The position numbers were made by a program, and so were the translations under genes. From Coffea arabica (lineage: Eukaryota; Streptophyta; Magnoliopsida; Gentianales; Rubiaceae), in the NCBI RefSeq assembly GCF_036785885.1, contig NC_092322.1, positions 36,229,994 to 36,293,993 on the forward strand: a DNA stretch of 64,000 bases, in the 5' to 3' direction. The notes under the pieces were generated by a model that saw only the letters and a list, made by a program, of their open reading frames with translations, made no database searches and was not told where the DNA came from. Positions 39,956-52,146 of the stretch are shown here, in pieces. Position 1 is the first letter of the stretch. Every line of letters begins with the position of its first letter.

Positions 39956-41504
39956 TTGTGTCAACAACATTCTATTACGAAATATAACCTCAAGGTTAAT
40001 ATTTTCTCTAAGTTTAGTTCTGCAAAGTTTAAGCAATTAGCAAGTTGAGCTCTTCCTAAAGGCGTGAGTTGAATTTCATTTTTATGCCTTCACAGTATGG
40101 GGCTTCAAGAATCACATTACTTGGTGTAATTGGGTTCCAAGGTAGCCAGTTGATTTTGAGTTCTCACGTTTATCTAGAATGGCAAGAAATTTTCTTATAA
40201 ATGTAGCATCAGTTAACTTCTAAAATCCATCCACAAGAACTTATTTTGGCATATGTCATAGATCCAATAGTGATAGTATATACACTGTCAATAGATATAA
40301 GATTTACTTTTTTTGTATGGATTAATTTTTTATACACTGATGATGTATACATTATCAGACTTCGATTAATAACAATTATGCAAACTTTAAATTTGAAATT
40401 CAACTTTTACACATGTGTCATGGATCCAATAGTGATAGAATATATACTGTCAGTGTTTATTTTTTTGTATGGATTAATCTGTCCAACACCGACAGTGATA
40501 CACTATTAGTCTTAGATGAATGACAATAATGCAAAATTTGAATTTAAAATTCAATTTTTGTATATTTGTCAAAGATCTAATAGTGATATATATTGTCAGT
40601 ATATATAAGATTTACTCCTTTTATTTTTATCCCTTTCCTCAAGTATTTCCTTCATTCATAATTTTATTCCTTAAAAGTTTTTAGATATTCTTCTTTAGTT
40701 TCCAAAAGTTTCTCCAGGAGAGTTTTCTTAATATCGCAACAATTAATCATGTTGAACAAGAAATTGATATGCTAATCTTCTTTAGTTTCCAAATATATTG
40801 TCAAAGAAATTTGTTAAACTTCTTTCCGAACAATTTCTTTTAACAATATTGCTCAAGAAAATTCAGGAAATCTGCTCACTTGCTCCAAAATTAATTGATT
40901 GCCAAAGAAATTTCTAAAACTTCTTTACAAAAAATTTCTTTCCAACTATTGCCCAACAAAGTTAACAAAATCTGAGTTTAATATATTTTATATTTCTAAA
41001 GTAAAAACTCATTCTTGCTGTTACATTGAATTACATAATGCACTAATTTAGACTCTTGCTCTTAATATATTATAGATAAGTTGTACCACAATATTGTAGC
41101 AGGAAGACTAATGCAAAGCTATTTCTTGATTGATTTACAATATGATTCAAATTAGACAATTAGTTTGAAAACTTGAAATTAATGCAGAAACCATTACATG
41201 AATGTTGTAATCTAATTACTGATGTGAATGCAAAAAGAGACCAACTTGGTACACGCATGGCCCACCAATAAAGCACCATTTGTTTGGCAGCTACACAGAA
41301 GTTGCTGGGAAAGTTCCGAAGCACCATATCTTCTGTGAACAAGATGTGTCTTGCAATATTTACACAAAAAGTGGGAAAAAAAAGTCCAGCCTATTGTTTG
41401 TTGGCTATTGTTAGATGAGAAAGTTTTGGATCCTGAACTGATTTTATTGAGCAGCTGCTAAACCAGATAAAAATCTAATATCAGAGTGAAAAGAAGATAT
41501 TATA
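39956..41504 (+). other. Upstream region of NLR gene 2
   Basis: Matches 3107-4320 and parts of 8625-9950 in unit A, but without the 4.6-8.2 kb block and without the duplicated module, so the two promoters differ. Three imperfect copies of a gatccaayagtgatag...actgtcagt motif occur between 40260 and 40610. No clear TATA box chosen. Confidence 0.5.
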
Positions 41505-44500
41505 ATGGATATCCCCTCCAGCAGTAACGCCGACTGCTTTGATTTTGCTTTATATGATTATCTGCAGTCGCATCACATCTCCTCCAGCACTAGCACTAGT
41601 TGCTTTGATCTTGCTTTAGATATTCTAGCCAAGCTTGACAAAATGCCCCTATTTGGCGGGGACTTCGTGGACCTGAAGAAGAGGGTAAGATTAATGAAAA
41701 CCTGTTTTCTGTATGTCAAAAAGTGTAGGAGGAGGAGGAACCCCGAAGCGCTTTTGGAGCATGATCGCGAGGACAGGTGTAATATTATGTCTGAAAATTT
41801 GAGACGTAGTAGTGTTTGCTTCAGAATTCAAGATGTGGCTATCAGGATGATTCAAGAACTTCAGCCTGCTTATTTTCAATATATTCATTCTGGTCGTTAC
41901 TTAGATTATGCCAGCATTGAAAGTGCGATTACCAGATCCAAGGAAAATATCAAACTGTTTCTTGAGACAGATCTCAAGAAATCATGCGCCGCCATCATCA
42001 TCGACTATTACCCACCAGGAGATCCACGACTAGTTATGGATCTTATTATGTGCCTTTTAGAGACTTTGGATGGGCTTTTACGTGTTGGGGAGCTAAGGGA
42101 TACAATTAGAAATAGGCTAAAACTCTTAAGGAATCTCATTGGCTTTGTGACAATGCAAGGTCTTGAATGTTCGCAACTGACAGATCTCTTGACTTACACT
42201 GTAGTTGCAGCTGGAAGCCTGATTTCTATATGTCTGTCTGACTATGATGATGAACAAGCGGTCAATCGAATGGAATCTGAAATTTATCAGCTGATACACG
42301 AGAAGATCAATCTTCATGATCTCCAAGTTCGAGAAACTTTTGTCCATGTCCTGACAGCTTCAAAGAAACGACCGAGATCATCATATGATTTAGCCCTTCA
42401 GAAGAATGACGATCCAGTGGTAGGCCAGTTTATTGGTTCTCTCTGCTATTATCTTATAGATCTACTAGGATCTTATGCCAGTTTTCAGGTTCCAGTGAAG
42501 GATCAAATACTGAAACTCCATGAGGGATTAAGATACCTGGATATCCTTCTTAAACAGGAGGAGAAACTAGGTGATGAAATAAAGGATCTTATTGGAGTTG
42601 CGGTCTCTGATGTAGGAATTTTGACCTTCTCCCTTTCTGTCAATGAAATCAAAGAAGGCTTGCCTGAGGAAACAGATCTTGGGGTGTTTCATTTGCACAA
42701 AGTTCTCAAATATATGGTGGCAGAGGTTGCACACAATTATCCACTAAAATCACCATATTCATCATTTAATTATCCTAGACCCAATGAGTTGGGCTGTATG
42801 GATTCTTTCCTAGAAAATCTCAAGGAACTAGCAAGGTGTGATGAGGCTGATGATTCAATTGGTTTTCAACATCATAGAATCCAAGTGATCCAAAACGATC
42901 TCGTATTCTTAAGATCTTTCCTGGAAAATATCAAGGAGCAACGCTATCAGAATGGAAAACTTCAAGCTTTCTGGAGTCATGTTATGGAGGCTGCTTACAA
43001 GGCGGAGTTACTGATTGACTTGGCATTTGTTGGTGATAAATGTGAAGATTCTTTGGATGCTGTTTCTAGAGATATCAATCTTTTGAAGATTGAGGCCCCA
43101 GAGATCCATAATGGTCAAACCCAAAGAGTTAACAATACTTCCCTTCACATACCATCACAACTTACTATCGCCATGCATGACGAAGATCTGGTAGGTCTCA
43201 AAGACGAGGTGGAAACTATTACTCATCGGCTTACGAGAGGATCAAAGCAATTGGATGTTGTTCCCATTGTGGGTATGCCTGGCCTTGGGAAGACCACATT
43301 AGCCAATAATGTTTATAATGCTCCTTCAGTTAGGTCACATTTCCATGTTCGTGGTTGGTGTCGTGTTTCTCAAACATATAACATACGCAGTATGTTAGTT
43401 CAACTTTTGTGTAGTAGTTCTTCTAAGAGTTCTGATGAATATCTTAAGATGGATGAAAATGATTTGGCCATGAAGCTAAGGCAGGTTTTGCTGAGAAGCA
43501 GGTATCTCCTTTTTTTGGATGACTTGTGGGACGTTGAGGCATGGATTTTATTGGAAAAATTACTGCCAAATGATGCCAATGGAAGCAGGATTCTCTTCAC
43601 CAGTAGATGCCGGTATTTATCTTTGCATTTCGAACCTAATAGCGAGCCTTACCATCTCCGCCATCTTACTGACGAAGAGAGTTGGACATTGCTGCAGAGA
43701 AAGCTATTTGGAACGGAAGATTGTCCTCCCGCGCTAAGTGAAGTTGGATCTCAAATATCAAAACTTTGTCAGGGCTTACCCCTCGCAGTTGTCCTTATTG
43801 CTGGAATTCTTGCTACTACTGCACAAGATAGCTGGGAAGAAGTTGCAAAAAGTCTAAGTTCTATCGTCCTTGAGGATGAATACTGCATGAAGGCACTTGA
43901 GCTGAGTTATAGTCATTTACCAGATTATTTGAAGCCATGCCTTCTGTATTTTGCTGCATTTCAAGAAGATGAGGTTATTAATGTGCGAAGGTTGTTACGG
44001 CTTTGGATCTCTGAAAGATTCGTGCAACAAACTGAAGGAAAGAGCTTAAAGGAAGCAGCTTATGACTACTTGACGACTCTAATTAATAGAAGTTTAGTTA
44101 TGGTTGTCAGACAAAGAAATGTGGGTGGTGCCAAATACTGTCTACTTCACGATTTGGTACACGAGTTTTGTGTGAAAAAAGCCAAAGAAGAAAGTTTTCT
44201 ATATGCTATTCATAGTTGGAACCCTCTTTGTCTTACTGGACCAAGCAACCCCCACCGAGTTTGTGTTTCCAATGCCAGGGAATTGAAGATTTGGGAGTTA
44301 ACGCTTATTTTTCCCAATTTACGATCTTTGATCTTGTTTGGACATGTTCATATTGAACATGAAGAGGAGGATTTGGGTATTTTGTTACCTAAACTTCTCA
44401 GAGTGTTGGATTTTGGGAGTTTGGGCTTTCGTTACAATTCTTTTCCAATGGAAGTAGTATTGCTTGTTCACTTGAGATACCTGGCGCTCAAACGAATAAC

Positions 44501-45662
44501 ATACATCCCATCTGCGATAGCCAACCTCTCAAGGTTAGAAACTCTTATCGTAGTTGATCCGGATTTTGATATTGAGCTGCCAAGTACTATTTGGAACATT
44601 AAGACATTGAGTCATCTACGTGTTTTAAATTATCATGGAGTATGGTCAATGGGTTTTATTTTTCCACTTGGAAATCTTGAAGGATCCCCAGATTTAGATC
44701 ATTTAGACACTTTACACCTTGCAATTGATCCCTCCCCTCAAAGCTTGCAAAAGATACTGAGAAAGTTACCAAGCCTTCGCAGGTTAAAATGTAGGGAACG
44801 CTGGAACAGCTCAAGAGAAGCTACCAGAAATTGCAACGAGATTCTTGAGTTTGACGGTTTGAGTCAACTGGAATCACTTTATTTGTTTCGTTTTCATGGA
44901 TGTGGATTCAAATTCCCGTCGAATTTGAAAAAGTTGGCTCTCTTCTGTAATGGTCAGCCATGGAGTGAAATTTCAACAATTGGAAAGTTGCCCAATCTTG
45001 AAGTGCTTAAATTACTTGATCGCTGCTTTGTTGGGGAAGAATGGGAAATGAAAGAAGGGGAGTTCCCTAAACTCCGAGTCTTAAAATTGTCAATGTTGAA
45101 ATTTCGCAACTGGACTGCATCTTCCGATAATTTTTCCCGCCTTGAGAAATTGGTCTTGCGCTGGTGTGGGGAGCTGGAAAAGGTCCCTTCCTGTTTAGGT
45201 GAGTGTGAGACTCTTGAAATGATTCAGGTGAAAGGGTGTCGTGAGTCTGTTGTAGATTCTGTAAAGCAAATTCAACAAGAACAGAAAGATATGGGAAATG
45301 AGGTTCTAAGGATCGAAATTGATAATTATGATGATAGATCCATTTCCTCAGAAGAAGAGTCTACAGAAGCAGAGTCAAGTCCCTCAGAAGCAGAGGAGGT
45401 TTCTTCAGAAAGAGAGTCTATATCCTCTCATCACGCAGTTGGCAATTGTGAGAGTGAATGTACAGTGGGATTCCACTCATCAGGTCAGATAAAACTATAT
45501 TTGCATATGTTGAATCAGTTCAATTATATAATTGTTCATGTTTCTCTCAACAGTTTACCACGGCAAACCATTCATGTCTCTTTTTCATCTGTTTATATGT
45601 TGAATCAGTCCAATGATATGTTAATTCATGTGTATTTTGAAGCAATTTCTGGAGGCGTCTAA
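41505..45662 (+). CDS. NLR immune receptor, R1-type CC-NB-ARC-LRR
   Basis: Intracellular immune receptor, the intact paralogue of the gene at 9954, open for 1385 codons. Residues 1 to about 430 are the R1-homologue N-terminal region; about 440-560 coiled-coil region (VMEAAYKAELLIDLAF); NB-ARC with P-loop GMPGLGKTT at about 590-598, kinase-2 LLFLDDLWD near 670, GSRILFTSR, CQGLPLAVV near 755, RNBS-D CLLYFAAF, and LHDLV in place of MHDLV near 880. LRRs run about 920-1270 and end in a Ser/Glu-rich tail (SEAEEVSSERESISS). The best gene model probably ends the main exon at 45483 (CAG|GTCAGA) and joins 45724-45818 after a TGATTGCAG acceptor, because the translation past 45483 no longer resembles the paralogue. 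Length and order fit the R1 class of asterid NLRs. Recognised pathogen unknown. Confidence 0.93.
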   Translation: MDIPSSSNADCFDFALYDYLQSHHISSSTSTSCFDLALDILAKLDKMPLFGGDFVDLKKRVRLMKTCFLYVKKCRRRRNPEALLEHDREDRCNIMSENLRRSSVCFRIQDVAIRMIQELQPAYFQYIHSGRYLDYASIESAITRSKENIKLFLETDLKKSCAAIIIDYYPPGDPRLVMDLIMCLLETLDGLLRVGELRDTIRNRLKLLRNLIGFVTMQGLECSQLTDLLTYTVVAAGSLISICLSDYDDEQAVNRMESEIYQLIHEKINLHDLQVRETFVHVLTASKKRPRSSYDLALQKNDDPVVGQFIGSLCYYLIDLLGSYASFQVPVKDQILKLHEGLRYLDILLKQEEKLGDEIKDLIGVAVSDVGILTFSLSVNEIKEGLPEETDLGVFHLHKVLKYMVAEVAHNYPLKSPYSSFNYPRPNELGCMDSFLENLKELARCDEADDSIGFQHHRIQVIQNDLVFLRSFLENIKEQRYQNGKLQAFWSHVMEAAYKAELLIDLAFVGDKCEDSLDAVSRDINLLKIEAPEIHNGQTQRVNNTSLHIPSQLTIAMHDEDLVGLKDEVETITHRLTRGSKQLDVVPIVGMPGLGKTTLANNVYNAPSVRSHFHVRGWCRVSQTYNIRSMLVQLLCSSSSKSSDEYLKMDENDLAMKLRQVLLRSRYLLFLDDLWDVEAWILLEKLLPNDANGSRILFTSRCRYLSLHFEPNSEPYHLRHLTDEESWTLLQRKLFGTEDCPPALSEVGSQISKLCQGLPLAVVLIAGILATTAQDSWEEVAKSLSSIVLEDEYCMKALELSYSHLPDYLKPCLLYFAAFQEDEVINVRRLLRLWISERFVQQTEGKSLKEAAYDYLTTLINRSLVMVVRQRNVGGAKYCLLHDLVHEFCVKKAKEESFLYAIHSWNPLCLTGPSNPHRVCVSNARELKIWELTLIFPNLRSLILFGHVHIEHEEEDLGILLPKLLRVLDFGSLGFRYNSFPMEVVLLVHLRYLALKRITYIPSAIANLSRLETLIVVDPDFDIELPSTIWNIKTLSHLRVLNYHGVWSMGFIFPLGNLEGSPDLDHLDTLHLAIDPSPQSLQKILRKLPSLRRLKCRERWNSSREATRNCNEILEFDGLSQLESLYLFRFHGCGFKFPSNLKKLALFCNGQPWSEISTIGKLPNLEVLKLLDRCFVGEEWEMKEGEFPKLRVLKLSMLKFRNWTASSDNFSRLEKLVLRWCGELEKVPSCLGECETLEMIQVKGCRESVVDSVKQIQQEQKDMGNEVLRIEIDNYDDRSISSEEESTEAESSPSEAEEVSSERESISSHHAVGNCESECTVGFHSSGQIKLYLHMLNQFNYIIVHVSLNSLPRQTIHVSFSSVYMLNQSNDMLIHVYFEAISGGV

Positions 45663-45723
45663 ATTCTTTATCTGTTTAAACCTGATGCTGCTGCATAACT
45701 TCCTGATACATTTCTGATTGCAG

Positions 45724-45818
45724 TAGGAAACACATTGATGCACAATCTGTTTCTAAAATCTTCTTCCATGTTGCTACATATTGATATGATACTCAGAACC
45801 AGCAGAGCAAAAGCATGA
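45724..45818 (+). other. Candidate last exon of NLR gene 2
   Basis: In phase 1 with the donor at 45483 it reads VGNTLMHNLFLKSSS and ends in TGA at 45816-45818, adding 32 residues. The intron would be 240 bases (45484-45723). The first 15 residues are identical in gene 1. Confidence 0.45.
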
Positions 45819-47272
45819 CTTGATATGATATACTCAAAACCAGATACACTTTTCTATTCCCAATTTGTGTTTGTAAATAAGAGTAATACAGAAAAGTGTA
45901 ACTCAACTGATTGATATGTTTAAACATACAATAACAGTTTTGCAACAAATATTAAGTGGAGACAAAAGCCCAAAAAAAAACCTATGGTTGTATTATTTTT
46001 CAACAGAGGAAGGGCATAGGACTTAATATGTGTTTTTCTTCACTACAAGATGCTGAAATACAAACATTTTCATTCTTTAATAGGCAATATTTTCGGAAAT
46101 CAAAAAGGAAGCAATTTTTTCTTAAACTTATTTTTTTTTGTGTGTGGTTTCATGTTTTATTTTGCTATTTTAAGTGGTTTATTGCTCAAACTGATCAAAA
46201 TGACAAATCAAAGAAACCAGATGACCTATTTTGTTGGGTAATCTGTATACCTCTTCATTCAACTGATGTAGTACTGCAATTATCCCTTCTTCCAGAGTAG
46301 ATTTCCTCAGCCGGAGAGTCCATTTCTTCTCATCATCACATTAGGCAATGGTAAAGACTGAAGCATTTATGTGTCATCTTGACTTTGTGTGATCATTCCA
46401 CTCATCAGGTCAGATATAATTGCATGTCCATGTTAATTCAGTTCAATGATATAACTCATGTCCCTTCTTCATCTGTACCAAATTATTTGGTTTGAACCTG
46501 ATGCAGCAGTATTACTTGTCATTGCAGGGGCAAGCACAGTCATGCATTCTATCAAGCCAATATTATCCATCATAATCTGTTTGTAAAACTAGCTGTTTGT
46601 AACTCTCTGTTTAGAGCACAGTCATGGTTTGATGTTTAATAGTGTTTACGATCCATCACAATCTGTTTGTAAAATATTCTCCAAGTTCTTTCCTGATTTT
46701 GATGTTTAATAGTTTCATGATCCCAATTTTTCAAATATTCTTCAATCCTGCTACAGATTGAAATGATCCTTAAAACTAGCTGTTTGTAGAATGTTCTCCA
46801 TGTTCTTTTCTGATTTGATGTTTAATAGTGTTTATGATCCCAACTTTTGAAAGCTTCTTCATTGCTACTACGGATTGAAATTAATGATCAAATGATCCTT
46901 AAAACCAGCAGACAATTAACAAAGCATGTATGCGAGATTCACTTTTCTCTTCCTTTCATGTATTTCAGTAATACAAAAGATTTTGATTTGCTTCTGTTTT
47001 TCCTCAATAAAATTCTCATGCAACAATTACTTAGTATAGACCAAAAAAAAAAAGGGGATCTAAATTGTGTTACTTTTCAATAGAGAAAAGTGCATGGGAA
47101 CAAAATGGTAAATTTTGCATCAACATGATTATATTTTCATGTATAACAATATTTTGGCGAACGCATACAATAAAAGGAGGCTATTTAGTAGCCACTCGCA
47201 TTTCTTTGCATTCTTTATCTTAGCAAAAGTCTAAAGGGTGTAACTTTTCTTAAACTTTTTTTTATGCTATTT
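45819..47272 (+). repeat. Array of degenerate 3'-end modules after NLR gene 2
   Basis: 46297-46410 repeats the coding tail (tttcctcag...gagagtc...tctcatcatcac) and the attccactcatcag|GTCAGA donor. 46527 onward has an acceptor (cattgcag) and a GASTVMHSI-type exon. Then come three copies of an (a)atctgtttgtaaaa...gatgtttaatag...gatcc segment (from about 46576, 46661 and 46784). The terminal exon and its 3' flank have been copied several times. Short frames such as 46050-46241 are flank sequence. Confidence 0.65.
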
Positions 47273-47384
47273 CATCTTTTATTTTCTGATCAATGTGATT
47301 CATTGTTCAATGTTCAACCTGCTAAAAACATCTTTTATTTTCTGATCAATGTGATTCATTGTTCAATGTTCAACCTGCTAAAAA
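47273..47384 (+). repeat. 56-bp perfect tandem duplication
   Basis: Two identical adjacent 56-bp copies, 47273-47328 and 47329-47384, starting catcttttattttctgatc. Unit A does not show the second copy. Unequal sequence identity with the surroundings suggests a recent slippage event. Confidence 0.9.
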
Positions 47385-48146
47385 TGACAAATTAAAGAAG
47401 CTGGATGATATCTAATTGTGATATTCTATACCATGTAACATATTTAATACAAGAATATTTAGAAAATAGAGAAAATCATTAGCTGGCGATCATTTAAGAC
47501 CAATATTAACGTTGATGAGGAAACCATTACACGAATTTTTTTTTTCATGGAGTCCTCATGGATAGACCACAATTCAAGCATCACAAAACATAATTAGTTC
47601 TTATAATAGCCATTTAATTACTCTATCAAATCTCGTCCCAATGATCAAGAAAGGGTTCTTAGATTCTTTTTCATACCAAGTTCAAAGTTTGAATCATGTA
47701 CCTGACAATTGGAGTTAAAAAGCGGTTCGAATTATGTACTTGACAATAGATAGTAAAATGCATGTGAGAAGGGATGAGAGGATAAAAAAAAAAAATGGAA
47801 GAGTCTCCTCTTGTCTATATACAATAGTGTTCCTCTATGTGGCTTGTATAATTGACTAGACAGCAAAGGCAAGACTTCTAATGATCAAATCACTCTACGT
47901 TAACCTTTTAAGGTTTATTCCACTTGCACCTTTAAAGTTCTTTCTATTTTCACTTTGCTTAATCTTAGTTACAAAACTTTACATCTTATCTTTCAAAACA
48001 AATTCTAAATCTTACAAAGGGCTTAAAATTGAATGAAAAACCTTATATTCACCTTTTTTTTTTGTCAAATATTCACCTAGTTAATACTGCTCTAAGCTGA
48101 ACTAGGGCATCAGAGCACAATCTACTATTGTTAATGCCATGCATCC
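47385..48146. other. Unit B intergenic, no gene
   Basis: Matches unit A 15180-16034 and 17126-17640, with the uninterrupted Harbinger target near 47905. AT-rich, with short A and T runs. Confidence 0.5.
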
Positions 48147-48783
48147 AAGGGGTGCTGAGCGGGGCTGTGTTTTGAAAGTTTTAATTCACAGTGTGTAAAT
48201 ATGGGTGTAAAACAGAGTTAGCCCCCTAATTTTCATAATTTTAGTTTATATATATATATATATATATGATTTAGCCACCATTGAATTATTTTTTTCTTCA
48301 AAAAAAGTTATTTATTATTTATTGTGCTAGTTATTTAACTTTTAAAAAAAGTAAACATATAATCAATAATCCATAGTAAATTGACCCAATTTGATTACAT
48401 TATAATAAATGATCCAATTCATAATTATCAATGAGTTAAAACAAAAGCAATTACTTTTTTGGCTAATATATAAATATACAATTTAACCCAATTGATTAGA
48501 CTCGTTCTCACTCTTGTTGCATCAACTATAAGTATAGAACGAATATTTTCAATTATGAAGATAATCAAGATAGTTAAAAAACAAGATGGAAGATAATTTT
48601 TTAAATGATTGCCTAATTGTATACATAGAAAAGAAAGTTGTTGAAAAATACTGATTCAATCATAGATAAATTTACTTCTAAAAGGAATGTAAAACTCAAT
48701 TTTCTTTTAAGAAAAGGGGTTGAAATTTTGGTGTATGTTAACATAACTTTTATCTTTTTTAATTAAAATATTTATATTTATTT

Positions 48784-48820
<37 letters not shown>

Positions 48821-49094
48821 TAGGCGACATGTTGGAGCATCTTTTCATAATGTGCAACTTGGATGGTTTGTGATATTATAAGATATAAGAAAAGTTTATT
48901 TTTGTCTTATTTTTCATTTGACTATGTTGTATATTTATAAAATAAACATACCTTTATAATTAAAGTTAATATTTGATATTTTTAGATGTCATATATTTAA
49001 ATACATGGAAATTATTTTGAACATAACATATTAAAATAATTTTTTTAGAAAACTTCTTGGGCGCCTGAGAAAAAAATCTTGGCTTTGTCACTAC
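48147..49094 (+). pseudogene. Decayed hAT transposase fragment (dimerisation region)
   Basis: Private to unit B; bounded by ATGCATCC (48139-48146) and ATGTATCC (49095-49102), an 8-bp target duplication with one mismatch, as in hAT elements. Around 48580-48660 the plus strand reads KMEDNFLNDCLIVYIEKKVV, which fits the C-terminal dimerisation region of plant TTF-type hAT transposases; upstream ASTISIERIFS fits the preceding motif in another frame. Stops and frameshifts break it. (TA)n runs lie at about 48247-48268 and 48787-48814. Confidence 0.7.
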
Positions 49095-49102
49095 ATGTAT
49101 CC

Positions 49103-50476
49103 CATTTGGCGTTCTCCTTCTCCCTGGCATAAAAGATGAGATTTGTTGACAAAAAGAGGGCAAGTTGGAGAAGATGAGGTTACCAGAATAACCAGCTTGC
49201 CTCTACTGCTGGATGTAAATTCTCGTCTTGTATACCATTTGCCACGAATCCTTCATCATATTTCCTCTTTTTTCCAATCTATCCTAATTTACATCCATTT
49301 TTCTCATTAGTATATTCAAATATTTAACTTAATTACAGGTTTAAAACCTCAAAGCTCTTCTGGAAGTTGAGGCTAGTTTAAATTGGATTAGACAAATTTT
49401 TGTTTGAGTTATGATTTTTTTCTTCAAGGAGAACCTTTTATTCTTTTTGGACCTTTTTTCTTCGGGAGTCCCAATTCAGGAGTCCCAATCTCAATGAGGT
49501 TTTGGTTTTCGTAATGATTTCCGACACTTCAAACTCTTTCAAGCTCAAAATACATTAAAATGATTGAATTGATGGTTCAGATGTTTGAACTGATAAAGTC
49601 AAAACCAATCACTCATTTTGTTCATCACTGGTCCGCCTTTCAAAATATTTTTAACTGCTAAAGTTGTTCAAAAAGTGGAATACTTTGAAAAAAAAAATCG
49701 TCCCTGAATTTCTAGTAATATCATTTAGCGCCCCTATAGTTCTAAAAGTATCACTTACCTTCCCCACAAGTGATGTGGCAAAATTCACCAGCATGCAAAG
49801 TGAAAGTATTACCCTCACAACTTAAGATTATTTGTTCTAAAAGATTTTGAAAGGAAAAAATATATAAATTGACAAATTAGAATGCCTGTCTTAACAATTT
49901 TTGGCACTTAAACCTTCATACTTTTTTAGTCCTTCTATGCCACCCATATATTACATTGTCCTCAATATTCTAATAATAATTTAGACAAAAATATCTAAAA
50001 GAAAAACTTAGATCAATAAAGATAATTGCCATTTAGGAGTTAATTTTGCACTTAAACCCCCTTTCCTACACTCCAATTTTTTTTAAAGTCCTTATATGCC
50101 AACTTTATATTAAAATACACTCACTACTCTAACAATTATTTGAAAAACAATTTAGTAGATTAAGTACCAAAAATTTATAAAACTAAAAATTTGATATTCT
50201 AAAAATTATATTTTCACTTAAACACCCCTATGATCCACTTTGAATACTCTAATGACAAGCTTATATTAAATCGTCCTTGCTATTCTAACAACTTTTTAGG
50301 CACAAAAGTTTAGAAGGAAAAAAAAAAAAACAAAATCCGTCAAAGAATGGTCATCTTAACAATTATTTTTTACTTAAACTTTCCCTTCCCGCATTTTAGT
50401 TCTCCTGTGCCAACTTTATATTAACTGACCTCTCCTATTCTAACAATTGTTTGTGTAAAAAGAATTAAATGCACTT
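49103..50476. other. Unit B intergenic, no gene
   Basis: Matches unit A 17640-18300 and 19003-20332 without the hAT-like element and without the 19192-19828 segment. The minus-strand KDSWQMVYKTRI reading is retained near 49230 but soon interrupted. Confidence 0.5.
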
Positions 50477-50614
50477 GAGCATCTTCTGAATTAAGTGCAA
50501 ACCCAAGGATTCGATCACCTAAAATACAAACTAATAAAGAATTTAAAGGTACTATTACACACTCTAATAGAATGACATGTATCATTAGTAGTGCATTTAA
50601 TCCAGAAGCAGCTC
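50477..50614. repeat. Inverted-arm segment, orientation 2
   Basis: Arms 50477-50499 and 50592-50614 enclose 92 bases that are the reverse complement of 20356-20446 in unit A, with flanks colinear. The arms here have more mismatches to each other than in unit A. Confidence 0.85.
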
Positions 50615-51045
50615 AAGAGCACTCTTCTTGCCACCCATTTCCCATAGTACCTTCATTCCAGCAGATCTAATCCCCTAGTTTGCATTTAATTTAAAAGGTG
50701 CTCAACGATACTTTTTTGGCCACACCTTACTTCACATAGTGTTGGGTCAGGATTAGGTGTAGATTAGCTAATATTATTGTATCAACAAAAGAAAAAAAAA
50801 AGGCAAAAAAAAGACAAGGACAGCCTAGATCCTTTGGATACATTAGTCCCGGTAGTATATGACTAGGAGTAGAGTGCACTTTTTTAATAACTCCTTTTCC
50901 ATAATATAGGTACAGATTAACCAATATCATATTTGGTTAAAAAACAAAAAAGACAAAGACAACCTAGACCCTGAGATCCATCTATCCCACAGTGTAAAAG
51001 TAAGCATAGGAGTAAATTAGCAAACATAGCACTGATTGAAAAAAA

Positions 51046-51905
51046 GGATAATTTCAAAAACCTCCCTTGAGATTTCTAACAATTTCATTGAGCTTCCCTG
51101 AAGTTTAGAAAATGACACATATCTCCCTTGATTTGATAGTTTTAGTAACAAAACTTTAAAATAATATTGACTTGGTCAAATTTTTAAATGAATACCCAAA
51201 AATGCCCTTGTGTAATGAGTTTTAATTTATCCCTATAAAATTATAAGATTATTTAATGTAATTATATCGAAAATGTGTCGAATTTTTCATGTCTATACCT
51301 ACTATTTGATAAACAACTATAATAATGATTTTATCACTATAATAGGATACTTTTGATGGTATTTTATTATGGTTTTAGATTTATAAGATAGAAAATAAAA
51401 TGTTGAAATAATTGATTCAGAATTGATGAATTTTTTGAGTTGTGGGATTATCATAATTTAGTAGTGATTTTGGACAATTTATTTTTAATTTATTATTAAT
51501 TTTAATACCAAAAATAGAAAACAAAGATTGGCAAAAAACACCGGATTATGTCTAAAGTTAATTCATAAAAAAAAATCATTAGTTCCACATTTGATTACAA
51601 TAGAAACTAGAGATAATAGTGGTAATTTTATAATTTTATTGGCAAAAAATTAAAATAAAAAGGAATAAGAAGCAAAAACAATGAAAAAATAATTTTAAAA
51701 TAAAAAAAAATAAGAAGCAAAAAGAATGAAAAAATAATTTTAAAGTCATTCTAAATATAAGAATAACAAACAAGGGAATTTCATTAAAATATTTAAGGGT
51801 AGTATTATCATTTTAAATGACAAGGGAGGTATGTGTAATTTTTCAAACCTCAGGGGATCTCAATGAAATTGTCAAAAATCTTAAGGGAGGTTTCTGAAAT
51901 TATCC
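51046..51905. mobile_element. Mutator-like inverted-repeat element in unit B
   Basis: Ends GGATAATTTCAAAAACCTCC and its inverted partner (GGAGGTTTCTGAAATTATCC) belong to the same family as 2164-3043. Unit A has the empty site (a run of A between gtactgattg and cacattcattt). The target duplication is masked by the A-run. No coding frame. Confidence 0.75.
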
Positions 51906-52146
51906 CAAAAAAAAACACATTCATTTAACTGTCACACCATATTAAACGTTTATGATTATCCATTTTTTGTTTTTTCTAGAATTTTAAATTCTTACAATCT
52001 GATGTTCCAAAATGGTCTTTGATTGCCGTAAACGGTTTACTACACTTGGCCACCTTAAAGTTCCTTTTATTTTCATTTTGCTCTTTAAATATTTAGCTAG
52101 AAAACTTTACAAGCTTTTCTTTCTAAAGTTGGCTTTCCAAGCCATA

